A stretch of 64,000 nucleotides of DNA from positions 2,046,001-2,110,000 of the forward strand of contig NZ_CP048021.1 of the NCBI RefSeq assembly GCF_010092505.1, read 5' to 3'. Under the pieces are notes generated by a model. That model made no database searches, had not been told where the DNA came from, and worked only from the letters and a program-made list of their open reading frames with translations. Origin of the DNA: Virgibacillus sp. MSP4-1 (GTDB taxonomy: Bacteria; Bacillota; Bacilli; Bacillales; Alkalibacillaceae). The position numbers and the translations under genes are program-made. Below are positions 16,333 through 25,020 of this stretch, piece by piece; the first letter of the stretch is position 1; the number at the start of each line of letters is the position of its first letter.

Positions 16333-17532
16333 TTACACGACAATCTCCCTTCCAGTCATTTGCCGTACGATTTCCCTGCCTATTTCCAGGGATGCGGTTG
16401 CCGCCGGTGATGGCGCATTGCATACGTGCAGACTCTGCTTGCCATGTATGATCTCAAAATCATCCACAAGTGTCCCATCTGATCTCAGTGCCTGCGCCCG
16501 AACGCCGGCACCTCCTGATACGACATCCTCCGATTTTATCTCAGGAATTAACCTTTGCAGCTCTTTAACAAATTTTTCTTTGGACAGAGATCGGGTCATC
16601 TCACTGAGTCCTTCCCGCATATATTTTCGGGCAAGCTTCCAAAATCCTTTGTAACGCATAACCTCCCCAAAATCCCTTCGATCAAAATCCGAAAAGGTAT
16701 ATCCTTCACGCTTAAAACTGAGCACCGCATTAGGCCCTGCTTCTACCTCACCGTCAATCATTCTCGTAAAATGTACCCCCAGGAACGGAAAATCCGGGTT
16801 AGGGACTGGATAAATCAGATGGTTGACCAGCTCCCGTTTTTCAGGCTTTAATTTATAATATTCACCTCGAAAAGGAACAATCCTGAGATCGATGTAGTAG
16901 CCCGCCAAGTAGGCAATCCGGTCACTATGCAGCCCGGCACAATTGATCAGAAAACGTCCATTAAAGGTATTCCTGTCTGTTTCGACGGTAACCTGGTCAG
17001 ACTGCTCCGTGATCGACCGGACCGTTTCCCCACACCGAATCTCCCCATCCTGCATTTTAATCAACTCAGCCATTTGATTGGATACCTGCTTATAATCAAC
17101 AATCCCGGCAGAAGGAACCTGAATGGCCTCAATCCCATTAACATGTGGCTCTCTTTCCTGCAACTGCCGGCGATTCAGCCTTTCTATGTTTAATTGATTT
17201 TCCATTCCTCTTTGGTAGAGCTTTTCCAGCTGCGCCTGCTCATCACGATTCGTTGCGACAATTACCTTTCCGCAAACCTCATAATTGATTCCATGCTTCC
17301 GGCAGAACTCTACCATGGACTGATTGCCGCTTTTCGCCAGACGCGCCTTCAAACTGCCCGGTTTATAATAGATTCCGGAATGGATGACCCCACTGTTATG
17401 CCCGGTCTGGTGAGCCGCAAGTTCCTCTTCCTTTTCTAAAATTAGTACTTGTTTGGACGGATACTGTCTGGTTAATGCCAGGCCCACGGACAAACCGACA
17501 ATGCCCCCTCCAACAATGATGTAATCGTACAT
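16333..17532 (-). CDS. lhgO: L-2-hydroxyglutarate oxidase (LhgO-like FAD enzyme)
   Basis: A 399-residue FAD-dependent oxidoreductase of the DAO family. It has the dinucleotide-binding N-terminus YIIVGGGIVGLSVG, the LhgO signature HQTGHNSGVIHSGIYYKPGSLKA, and a C-terminal VSGGAGVRAQAL...CNAPSPAATASL block. The family oxidises L-2-hydroxyglutarate to 2-oxoglutarate and passes electrons to the membrane quinone pool. It lies downstream of an RraA-like gene and not far from glcDF, so the region seems devoted to 2-hydroxyacid metabolism. Confidence 0.9.
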   Translation of the reverse strand: MYDYIIVGGGIVGLSVGLALTRQYPSKQVLILEKEEELAAHQTGHNSGVIHSGIYYKPGSLKARLAKSGNQSMVEFCRKHGINYEVCGKVIVATNRDEQAQLEKLYQRGMENQLNIERLNRRQLQEREPHVNGIEAIQVPSAGIVDYKQVSNQMAELIKMQDGEIRCGETVRSITEQSDQVTVETDRNTFNGRFLINCAGLHSDRIAYLAGYYIDLRIVPFRGEYYKLKPEKRELVNHLIYPVPNPDFPFLGVHFTRMIDGEVEAGPNAVLSFKREGYTFSDFDRRDFGEVMRYKGFWKLARKYMREGLSEMTRSLSKEKFVKELQRLIPEIKSEDVVSGGAGVRAQALRSDGTLVDDFEIIHGKQSLHVCNAPSPAATASLEIGREIVRQMTGREIVV

Positions 17533-17664
17533 GGGTGGATCAGCTCCTTTGCCAGGTTGATATTTCAGAGATTGTGCGATTGTTGCATTGAATGGTTCGT
17601 TATGATGGATATGGTCTGCTAGAATGGTTTAACACATGGAAATTTTTTACGAGGCCAGACAATC

Positions 17665-18282
17665 CTATTGATTCAACTGCCCATCCAAATACTCAACTAC
17701 AGCGGCACGATCTCTTAAAACCTTCGCCTCCCGCTCTTCATCCTTTTTCAGCTTATTCTGCGCCTTTTCATAAACCTCTTCTATCCGGTCCCGGGGAACA
17801 CATACCACCCCGTCCTCTTCAGCTACAATGAGGTCCCCTGGATGCACCACCACACCGTTGAAGGAAATGGGTTCATTGATGCTTCCGTGTCCATGCTTAA
17901 ATCCTGCAGCAGGTGTCGCTCCTGCACAAAATACCGGAAAGTCCAGGTCCCGTATCTCCTGTATATCGCGGACAGCACCATTAATAATCGCACCTGTGTA
18001 TCCCATGGTCTGTGCAAGCCCCATGATAAAATCTCCCGCTGCCGCACGGTCCACGTAACCCCCTGCATCCACGATGAGCACTTCTCCCTCCTGTGCTTCA
18101 CGAATCGCTTTCAGAACCAGCTGATTATCTCCAGGTGGAATTTGCACTGTCTTCGCATAACCTACAACTTTTTGCGTATCCTTTACTGGTTTAATGGTTG
18201 GCCACAAATGATTGTACTTATCCAGTCCATCTGAAACTGCCGTAACAGGCAGATCCTGAAATTTTTCCAGCCAATTTGTCAT
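17665..18282 (-). CDS. RraA-like protein (HMG/CHA aldolase family)
   Basis: About 205 residues of the RraA / class II 4-hydroxy-4-methyl-2-oxoglutarate aldolase fold. The hallmarks are VLIVDAGGYVDRAAAGD, GAIINGAVRDIQEI and PGDLIVAEEDGVVCVP; the GAVRD Arg-Asp pair is the metal/substrate site of the aldolases. The start at 18282 (MTNWLEKFQD) follows AGAGGTGAAGAACAA. The family includes both true aldolases acting on branched oxo-diacids and RNase E inhibitors. In a Bacillaceae without RNase E, and next to lhgO, an aldolase or oxaloacetate decarboxylase role is more likely. Confidence 0.85.
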   Translation of the reverse strand: MTNWLEKFQDLPVTAVSDGLDKYNHLWPTIKPVKDTQKVVGYAKTVQIPPGDNQLVLKAIREAQEGEVLIVDAGGYVDRAAAGDFIMGLAQTMGYTGAIINGAVRDIQEIRDLDFPVFCAGATPAAGFKHGHGSINEPISFNGVVVHPGDLIVAEEDGVVCVPRDRIEEVYEKAQNKLKKDEEREAKVLRDRAAVVEYLDGQLNQ

Positions 18283-18362
18283 TTGTTCTTCACCTCTGTA
18301 CATGATTTGTCTATTGTCAACTGTATTCGCCAGATTTTTCTGAAAACCTTCTTATAATTTTC

Positions 18363-18944
18363 TCGACAAATAAAGATGTTATTGAAAGCGATGAAACATA
18401 TCTGATTGAAAGTATGAAGGGAAACCGCCATATCACGCATCGCAAGCCGCGTAAACGAGGCGGTACTGCTCCTCAAGGAGGTATTAGTAAAAGTCAGGTA
18501 AGTATTCTGGTGGCGATGGATAGAAGCGGGAATATCATCAGCCGGAAAAATGGCTTTGGGAGAACAACCGCTTTGGAAATCGAAAGCGTATTGGGCGATT
18601 ATATCGAACCTTCCAGCATCTTATGTACGGATACGGCATCCAATTATAAGAAATTTGCCAGCCTGAAGAAACTGCCACACGAAACCATCAACGCAAACAA
18701 AGGCATCTATGTGAAGAAGCATATCTATCATATTCAACACGTTAACAGCTATCATAACCAATTGAAACGATGGCTGGACAGGTTCCAAGGAGTATCCACC
18801 CGATGGCTGGATAACTACCTGTATTGGTTCCGCTTCCTGCAATTAAACAAGAAGCTCCCATACGAGGAACAAATCACTTCTTTATTATTGGGTTGTTGCC
18901 GAAAATCTAATCATTTTACAGTTGGTGAATTAAAAGTGGCATAA
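18363..18944 (+). pseudogene. Truncated IS1595-family (ISXO2-like) transposase
   Basis: The readable frame contains the ISXO2-type DDE core starting at DETYLIES (D at 18390), followed by KGNRH..RKPRKRGG, VSILVAMDRSGN, the second acidic motif in LCTDTASNYKKFA and a C-terminal HVNSYHNQLKRWLDRFQGVST. The N-terminal zinc ribbon and helix-turn-helix of a complete transposase (roughly the first 100-130 residues) are absent, and the frame has no ribosome site. This is a 5'-deleted remnant. A hairpin, AACAGCTCCGT...ACGGAACTGTT, follows the stop. Confidence 0.8.
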
Positions 18945-19046
18945 AAAACAGCTCCGTTAAACACTCATCCACGGAACTGTTCTTTGAATTGGATTTATTT
19001 TCTTATGCAACTAAAGCCATCCGTTAGTTTAGCCAATAGATATAGG

Positions 19047-19376
19047 TTAAGGACCACCTTGCAAACTGTAAACTAAATACTTATTCTGGTGCTCTTTTAG
19101 CATAAGAACAGTGGGAACTGTATCATACTTTTTAACTGTCTTTTGTCCCTTTTCTGACAGTAGCACCTCCATCCCCCTTACTGTATCACCTGTGGGCAAT
19201 CCTTCTCCCTGAAATTGTTCAGTAAATTCTTCGTGGGTAAGAATATGAGGATGCTCATAACTCCTGCCACTATATTCCACTCGTTCTGGTGGACCCCAAA
19301 AAACGAATAGCAATACAGTAGCGATACTTAATCCCAGACCATATATGGATAATTTCACTTTCGTAGAAGCAGCCAT
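19047..19376 (-). CDS. Small membrane-anchored protein, unrecognised
   Basis: 109 residues with a single N-terminal hydrophobic segment (IYGLGLSIATVLLFVFWG, about 11-28). A hydrophilic outer domain of about 80 residues follows, containing THEEFTEQFQGEG and a C-terminal YDTVPTVLMLKEHQNKYLVYSLQ. It has no lipobox cysteine. AAAGGACTGATAAA precedes the ATG, so expression is likely. I do not recognise the family. The topology suggests a short extracytoplasmic domain tethered to the membrane. It lies between an IS remnant and a repeat. Confidence 0.7.
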   Translation of the reverse strand: MAASTKVKLSIYGLGLSIATVLLFVFWGPPERVEYSGRSYEHPHILTHEEFTEQFQGEGLPTGDTVRGMEVLLSEKGQKTVKKYDTVPTVLMLKEHQNKYLVYSLQGGP

Positions 19377-19586
19377 TTTATCAGTCCTTTCCTGATTTTT
19401 TCACTTTGAAACTTGTTCAACATTTCTCCCCGTTTGTTGCATAACCTTCTCATTTATATTTTAACATAAAATTCCAGAAACCTTCAATTTTCTAGGGGAT
19501 TTCGAATGACTGTGAAAACCACAATATTTACGAAAACAGGCAATAAAAAAGAGATGTGCGGCCACGCCCCTGATCACTTATATTTG

Positions 19587-19685
19587 TCACGTATGAACTG
19601 GCCGTAATCCCCCACTTCAAGTTTTTGGGTGGGATCCCAGCAAGACCATGTGGAGGATGAATACCCCCCCTTATGGAAGTTTCAC
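19587..19685 (-). repeat. Double-hairpin dispersed repeat, copy C
   Basis: Read on the minus strand: GTGAAACTTCCAT..., CCCACCCAAAAACTTGAAGTGGG hairpin region, then ATTACGGCCAGTTCATACGTGA. The first 15 bases overlap the end of the amidase gene: its last residues (VKLP) and TAA stop are read from the repeat's GTGAAACTTCCATAA. Confidence 0.75.
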
Positions 19686-20492
19686 TTTATACACATCCAC
19701 ATATTTATCTGCTGCCGTTATATACCAACCGCTGATAAGCTGATACATTGCATATCCGTCCACAATCAGCTTTCGTTTTACTGTGAAAATGTAGTTCTCC
19801 TCGACCATCGGCCCTGTTTTATCCTCCCAGTCCGGAGTTCCATAAGTATGAAGGCCTTCTCTTCTGATTTCCCCAATATCCTTGATTCGAATTTGCTTCA
19901 CATTCGTTGGAATTTCGCGAACCCGTGGCTTTTGCCGGTGAGTTGTCCCGGAAGAAACGCCTTCCAGTTCTTTCGTTACGTCTTTGATAAAATGGGCAAA
20001 CGTGATCCCATGTTTATTTAACGCTTGATGAGGATCGGTTCTGCGTCCAGGGTCCAGCGTGGCATGGGCAAGAATATCCTTCCGGGGATTCAGACCGAAT
20101 TTCCGGCAGAGATACGCATGATACCATACATAACGATTGTAGGCTTCTTCAAAATCAATATTTCCGCCATAGCAGAGCTCGACTCCGATAGCGGCATCAT
20201 TGGCATCCGCACCAAACCGATGATTATCCCTGCTTACATTATAGCGGACATGCCAGGCCTTTTCTCTTAGCGGAAGGATCTCCAGTATTTGATTATCATC
20301 AATAAACGTATGAGCCGATGCATTCGGCTGGGTATAGTGAAAATAGTGCCGGTTTCCCGCTGCTGTGGAACCTGGATTTCCCGTATCATGGGCAACAATA
20401 AAATGCACTTTTTGAATCTCTTTTCCACTTCTGGCCGGCCCCTTTTGTATGTAATTTCTCGTAATGGAAAACTTCTTCTGGTGAAAGGACAT
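19671..20492 (-). CDS. N-acetylmuramoyl-L-alanine amidase (Amidase_2)
   Basis: A 273-residue peptidoglycan hydrolase cleaving the amide between muramic acid and L-alanine. Amidase_2 zinc-site features are present: HFIVAHDTGNPGS, SAHTFIDD, GVELCYGG and the later LAHATLDPGRRTDPHQAL with the third ligand and acidic residue. No signal peptide is visible. A C-terminal region (about 200-273) with YGTPDWEDKTG and LIVDGYAMYQLISGWYITA looks like a small SH3-like wall-binding module. XlyA/CwlA-like enzymes are often phage-derived, but no other phage genes are nearby. The last codons lie in a dispersed repeat. Confidence 0.88.
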   Translation of the reverse strand: MSFHQKKFSITRNYIQKGPARSGKEIQKVHFIVAHDTGNPGSTAAGNRHYFHYTQPNASAHTFIDDNQILEILPLREKAWHVRYNVSRDNHRFGADANDAAIGVELCYGGNIDFEEAYNRYVWYHAYLCRKFGLNPRKDILAHATLDPGRRTDPHQALNKHGITFAHFIKDVTKELEGVSSGTTHRQKPRVREIPTNVKQIRIKDIGEIRREGLHTYGTPDWEDKTGPMVEENYIFTVKRKLIVDGYAMYQLISGWYITAADKYVDVYKVKLP

Positions 20493-20568
20493 AAAAATCC
20501 CCCCTTGATTATTTTCTACTTCTATAATCGCAGGGAGGAAAAAATTGGTGCCTATTTTGCAAACTTCT

Positions 20569-20838
20569 CTATTCCATACGAAACCGCTTAAAGCCTTTTT
20601 CCGTTTCCGATCGGGTTACTTCCATATTCTCCACTCGAATAAATGGACTCAAACCCTTTTTTACCTCTTTCAAGTAATCCTCAACGCTGTCCTCAGAGCC
20701 CTCTATTTCCATTTCCACCGTGCCGTCTGACAGATTGCGGGCATAGCCGTTCAGTCCGTATTCACTTGCCTTCTGCCAGGCGGTGGCCCGAAAACCGACA
20801 CCCTGGACTCTGCCGCTGACGATGACGTGTGCATGCAT
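20569..20838 (-). CDS. acyP: Acylphosphatase
   Basis: An 89-residue acylphosphatase hydrolysing carboxyl-phosphate bonds. It has VSGRVQGVGFRATAWQ with catalytic R17 and GYARNLSDGTVE with N35. Length is typical. The start at 20838 is preferred because GAGGTGATAGAC precedes it directly. The open frame extends 30 codons further upstream without another ribosome site. It lies 90 bp downstream of glcF on the same strand. Confidence 0.93.
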   Translation of the reverse strand: MHAHVIVSGRVQGVGFRATAWQKASEYGLNGYARNLSDGTVEMEIEGSEDSVEDYLKEVKKGLSPFIRVENMEVTRSETEKGFKRFRME

Positions 20839-20928
20839 GTCTATCACCTCGTTTTTTACTAGAAGTATAGGATAGAACCGTTCGTACATCAAGACAGATT
20901 CACCTGTTAGACGTATGGCTCGGTTCAT

Positions 20929-22218
20929 CTATTTATCTGTAATATTACACGCCTCAGCTACTAATTCGACTATATGAACGACTTCCATCTGATTGCCTGC
21001 TTTCTCCCGTTCTGCTCCCAGTTTCATTTGCAAATGACAGCCGGGATTGGTCGTAACGATGACTTCCGGTTTCACCACGGTTGCATGCTTCATTTTTTCA
21101 TCGAGAATATCCATGGATTCATCATAATGAACGAGATTATAGATCCCTGCAGACCCGCAGCATAAATCCTTTTCGGGCATTTCGACATAGTGAATACCGG
21201 GTATTTGATTCAATAACTGTAATGGTTCATCAACCCGTTTTTGCACATTTGTCATATGGCAGGACGGCTGATAGGTAACGGTTTTGGATATTTCTTTTTG
21301 CAAGGGCAGCTCCAGCTCATTCAAAAGCACACTAATATCAACATTTTTCTCTGCAAAAGCCCGTGCGCGATCTTCCCAATCCGGATCACCCGCCAATAAA
21401 CGGTCATATTCAATCAGCATCGCCCCACAGCCGCCAATACTATTCACAATATAGTCAAAGTCATACTGCTCAAAGGCCTCGATGTTCCGCCTGGCCAGGT
21501 CTTTCGTCGTTTCAGTCTCCCCGCTATGGTGTTGAATCGCTCCACAGCAGGTTTGCTCATCCATTATGGTTACTTCACACCCGGCTGCCTGTAATAGTTT
21601 CATCGATAAAGTATTAATAGAGGAAAACATCGTATCCATCATACAGCCCTTAAAAAATCCCACTTTGTACACGGGTTTGTTCGCTGACGGATAGTGTTTT
21701 TGACGCTTTCTTTTTTTCATCGGTCCTTCGAAAGCGGGCAAAAGGTTTTCAAAGGCTGTCAGATGCTCAGGAAATACGTTTATTAAACCTGATTTTTGAA
21801 CGATCTTCTGTAAACCTGATTTCTGATACACGGCCAGACCAGTGCCCATGGAATTTAACACCCGTTCTTTCGGCATCGCTTTTTGATACATGAAATTTTG
21901 CAGCATTTTCACCCGATTGGGCATGGTTTTCTTTTTCTCCTGCTGTAACACATTTTTGGCCGAATCCAGTATTTCTCCATACTGTACATTGGTTGGACAG
22001 ACCCGTTCACACGCACGGCAGCCTAAGCATAACTCAATCGGTTCTTCCAAATCGGACAGAGGGATTTTTCCTTCAGCGGCCAGTTTCACTAAATGGATGC
22101 GTCCACGAGGGGAGTGGGTTTCTTTTCCCATGGTCAGATAAGTCGGACAGGCCGGTAAACAATAGCCGCACTGGACACAATCAAACGTCTTTTCGTAGGC
22201 TAATGATTCATGACTCAT
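20929..22218 (-). CDS. glcF: Glycolate oxidase iron-sulfur subunit GlcF
   Basis: A 429-residue electron-transfer subunit. It has two [4Fe-4S] motifs, CVQCGYCLPACP (C14-C24) and CLGCRACERVCP, then two CCG domains with the sequences CCGAIQHHSGE and CCGSAG. It partners GlcD in oxidising glycolate or another 2-hydroxyacid at the membrane. The start overlaps the glcD stop by 11 bp, indicating translational coupling. A separate GlcE subunit is absent, as in other Bacillus two-subunit systems. Confidence 0.92.
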   Translation of the reverse strand: MSHESLAYEKTFDCVQCGYCLPACPTYLTMGKETHSPRGRIHLVKLAAEGKIPLSDLEEPIELCLGCRACERVCPTNVQYGEILDSAKNVLQQEKKKTMPNRVKMLQNFMYQKAMPKERVLNSMGTGLAVYQKSGLQKIVQKSGLINVFPEHLTAFENLLPAFEGPMKKRKRQKHYPSANKPVYKVGFFKGCMMDTMFSSINTLSMKLLQAAGCEVTIMDEQTCCGAIQHHSGETETTKDLARRNIEAFEQYDFDYIVNSIGGCGAMLIEYDRLLAGDPDWEDRARAFAEKNVDISVLLNELELPLQKEISKTVTYQPSCHMTNVQKRVDEPLQLLNQIPGIHYVEMPEKDLCCGSAGIYNLVHYDESMDILDEKMKHATVVKPEVIVTTNPGCHLQMKLGAEREKAGNQMEVVHIVELVAEACNITDK

Positions 22219-23620
22219 CCGTTAACACAAGCCTTTGCCCGGGTTCGGGAAAAATTTTTCCGGGGTTTAAGATATGGTTGGGATCCCAGCTATTCTTCAT
22301 TCTTTTCATCATATCCACTCCCACTTCACCTAATTCCATCTCTAAAAATGGGGATTTCATAGTCCCAATTCCATGCTCCCCTGACAGGGTTCCACCAAGC
22401 TTAACGGCTGTTTCAAAAATTTCCTCTACCGCTTTTTCCACCCGCTTCATTTCCTCCTCGTCCCGTTTATCCGCAATAATATTCGGATGGAGATTGCCAT
22501 CCCCCGCATGGCCAAATACAACTAAGTCCACTTGATGTTTTTCTTTGATTTCTTTTAATGCCTGAAATAAATCGGGTATTTTGCTTCTGGGAACGGTGGC
22601 ATCCTCGGAAATCTTCGTCGGCTTCACCCGAACAATCGCCGGGGATACAAGCTTTCTTGCCTTCCATAACTCCCGGGCTTCATCATTTGTCTGAGCTACC
22701 TTTACTTCCCGGGCTCCTGCCTGCAGACAAATGTGTTTTGTATCTGTGATTTCCTGTTTAATCGCTGCCGGGTGTCCGTCTAATTCGACTAAAAGCAGTG
22801 CCTCCACATCGGTCGGTAAACCTAATGGCTGATAGTTCTCAACAGCCTGTATGGACGCCTGATCCATCATTTCCATTTTAGCAGGCAGGATCCCGCCGCT
22901 TAACACTTGAGAAATAGCCCGACCCGAATCAACAATATCATCAAACAGCGCCATTAGTGTCTCTGTTGCCGGTGGTTTAGGGGTCAAACGTAAAATGGCT
23001 TCGGTAATAATCCCGAGTGTTCCTTCCGATCCCACGATTAATTTAGTCAAATCGTATCCGGTTACATTTTTAATCGTTCTTCCACCAGTTTGAATAACCT
23101 CACCTTCCGGGGTTACGACTTCCAGCCCAATCACATAATCTTTGGTAACTCCATACTTTAAGCCCCGGGGACCGCCGGAGTTCTCCGCCAGATTTCCGCC
23201 GATGGTTGACACATGGGAGCTGCTCGGATCAGGGGGATACATCAGACCGCTCTCCATTGCCGCAGCATGAATATCCGCTGTTAATACTCCCGGCGAAACG
23301 ACCGCCACCATATCCTCTGCATCTATTTCCAGCTTTGAATCCCATTTTGATAAATCGAGAACGACCCCGCCCTTTACGGGTAAAGGACCTCCACTCAAAC
23401 TCGTCCCCTGTCCTCTGGGATAAATGGGAATATGATATTGGTTAGCCAGCTTCATAATGGCTGCGACCTCATCTGTATGTTTCGGCTGCACCACTAGTTC
23501 CGGAACATGCATACCAAACGATGCATCAAAGGAATAGCTATACAAATCGGCCTGATCGGTTAAAACTCTATGATTTTCCGGGATCAGCTCACGGATGTAC
23601 TCTATGAGTTTTTCATCCAT
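22208..23620 (-). CDS. glcD: Glycolate oxidase FAD subunit GlcD
   Basis: A 470-residue FAD-linked oxidase. The FAD_binding_4 domain runs over roughly residues 40-180 (PRGQGTSLSGG, HVSTIGGNLAENSGGPRGLKYG, GRTIKNVTGYDLTKLIVGSEGTLG). The C-terminal FAD-oxidase domain has VFGHAGDGNLHPN and GTLSGEHGIGTMK, which carry flavin and substrate-binding histidines. It oxidises glycolate or D-lactate-type acids, with GlcF as electron acceptor. It is first in a glcD-glcF operon, with acyP following. D-lactate dehydrogenase is a possible alternative activity. Confidence 0.92.
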   Translation of the reverse strand: MDEKLIEYIRELIPENHRVLTDQADLYSYSFDASFGMHVPELVVQPKHTDEVAAIMKLANQYHIPIYPRGQGTSLSGGPLPVKGGVVLDLSKWDSKLEIDAEDMVAVVSPGVLTADIHAAAMESGLMYPPDPSSSHVSTIGGNLAENSGGPRGLKYGVTKDYVIGLEVVTPEGEVIQTGGRTIKNVTGYDLTKLIVGSEGTLGIITEAILRLTPKPPATETLMALFDDIVDSGRAISQVLSGGILPAKMEMMDQASIQAVENYQPLGLPTDVEALLLVELDGHPAAIKQEITDTKHICLQAGAREVKVAQTNDEARELWKARKLVSPAIVRVKPTKISEDATVPRSKIPDLFQALKEIKEKHQVDLVVFGHAGDGNLHPNIIADKRDEEEMKRVEKAVEEIFETAVKLGGTLSGEHGIGTMKSPFLEMELGEVGVDMMKRMKNSWDPNHILNPGKIFPEPGQRLVLTDES

Positions 23621-23719
23621 ATGCTCATGCGCCCCCTCTCCCGTTCTGTTTTCCTTCCCAATCCGAAGTTCTGATTTTTAAAAGGAAAATGTAAACTACG
23701 CAACGTTTGACGTTCTTAC

Positions 23720-24511
23720 TTATAAAGCTTTTACTAATCCACCATCAACCACAAACGATTGCCCTGTTATATAGGTATTCGCTTCGGAGGATAAAAACAC
23801 CACCATTTTGGCAAATTCATCCGGTTGTCCATACCTGCCCAGGGGAATGGAGGCTTCGGCCTGCTGACGGACTTCATCAGGGGACACTCCAAGTTTCTCT
23901 GCCCGAATTTCATCCAGACTCGCAACTCTATCCGTCCCAATCCGGCCCGGTCCCACCGTATTAATTAAAATTCCGTCCCGCGCCAACTCCTGGGAAAGGC
24001 TTTTGGACAGCCCAACAATGCCTGCCCGAAATGTATTGGATAATAATAGATGATCCAGTGTTTGCTTAATCGATGACGAGGCAACGTTAACAATTCTGCC
24101 TTCCTTATTTTTACGCATGGAAGGTAATACTTCACGAATCAGCCGGACAAAGCTTAATAAATTTAACTCATAAGCGTTTTGCCAATCCTCATCTGTAAAT
24201 TGATCAATTCCGCCTGCAGGGGGTCCGCCAGCATTATTGATTAATACATCCACCGTGCCGTACGTCTCCGTTGTAACGTTAACGAGATTTTTAATGTCTT
24301 CAGGATTGGTAATGTCACAAACCTGATTGATTACATTTTTATTTCCTGTATCCTCTATGATTTCGGCTGCTGTTTTGTGTAAAGCCTCTTTATTTCGACT
24401 TGATATCACGACATTGGCACCTTCCTCAGCAAACTGTTTTGCTGTTGCTTTTCCAAGCCCCTTGCTTGCTGCTGTGACAATGACGGTTTTGGTTTTTAGG
24501 TTTAAGTCCAT
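23720..24511 (-). CDS. SDR-family protein lacking the YxxxK pair
   Basis: 263 residues with a complete Rossmann core: TAASKGLGKAT at the N-terminus, NNAGGPP, NVASSS and a C-terminal ITGQSFVVDGG. Where the catalytic tyrosine and lysine should be, the sequence reads LSNTFRAGIVGLSKS. This matches a known subgroup of SDR proteins resembling 3-oxoacyl-ACP reductases but lacking the standard YxxxK motif. Enzyme activity is therefore uncertain. The start at 24511 is set by AAAGGAGGACTTCCC; an upstream ATG would add 11 residues. It lies 100 bp upstream of glcD on the same strand and could be co-transcribed. Confidence 0.85.
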   Translation of the reverse strand: MDLNLKTKTVIVTAASKGLGKATAKQFAEEGANVVISSRNKEALHKTAAEIIEDTGNKNVINQVCDITNPEDIKNLVNVTTETYGTVDVLINNAGGPPAGGIDQFTDEDWQNAYELNLLSFVRLIREVLPSMRKNKEGRIVNVASSSIKQTLDHLLLSNTFRAGIVGLSKSLSQELARDGILINTVGPGRIGTDRVASLDEIRAEKLGVSPDEVRQQAEASIPLGRYGQPDEFAKMVVFLSSEANTYITGQSFVVDGGLVKAL

Positions 24512-24693
24512 GGGAAGTCCTCCTTTTGATAGGGTTTTAGTCAACTAATGGTTTAAGTGTCTGGCTCCTGGTTTTATACTTAATACACTATTAATTCTAT
24601 CCCTATGCTTTTAACTCCTTTTTTCGAGCAAACTCTATTTAAACCACTTCATTCCCCTCTCGTCTATTTACTGCAAATAAATTCTATGACAGC

Positions 24694-24721
24694 AAAAAAG
24701 CCTGGAAACAATGCTCCAGGC
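24694..24721 (-). terminator. Terminator of the 29-residue membrane protein gene
   Basis: GCCTGG and CCAGGC pair around a 10-nt loop. On the minus strand the stem is followed by six Ts. It lies 75 bp past the stop of the small gene at 24796-24885. Confidence 0.75.
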
Positions 24722-24795
24722 CAGAAAAGGGAATCAAGATGGAATCCGGTCCATGCCTGATTCATCCCTTATAGTAAAAGTAATAAAATGAAAGA

Positions 24796-24885
24796 TTACA
24801 AAAAGCTGCCGATTAAACCCAATAACGCCCCTATAACTCCACCAATAACAAAGGCTTTAAAAGAAACATACTCAGGATTGATCAT
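24796..24885 (-). CDS. 29-residue membrane miniprotein
   Basis: A very short frame with an excellent ribosome site (AAAGGGGGAG, 7 bases before the ATG) and its own terminator downstream. The product starts MINPEYVSF and then has one glycine-rich hydrophobic segment (FVIGGVIGALLGLIGSFL) that would span the membrane and end at its surface. I do not recognise a family. The signals on both sides make it a credible gene although most automated length cut-offs would miss it. It lies between the SDR gene and the arg operon. Confidence 0.65.
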   Translation of the reverse strand: MINPEYVSFKAFVIGGVIGALLGLIGSFL

Positions 24886-25020
24886 TTCCGAACTCCCCCT
24901 TTGGCAGAAGTTGTACTTGATCGAAAAACCTCATCAGCTTTTGTATCTTTCTTTCTAGTATTATTGTAACATATTTACTAAATTTTAAGACTTTTGAATG
25001 ATAACTTTTTGTTAACGTTT

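Noticed and set aside
16236-16451. Small plus-strand frame after AGGAGGATGACAG
   Set aside because: It runs antisense into lhgO. The ribosome-like sequence is good, but the protein reading is the lhgO shadow.
19671-20492. Prophage remnant suggested by the amidase gene
   Set aside because: No holin, tail, portal or integrase genes occur on either side.
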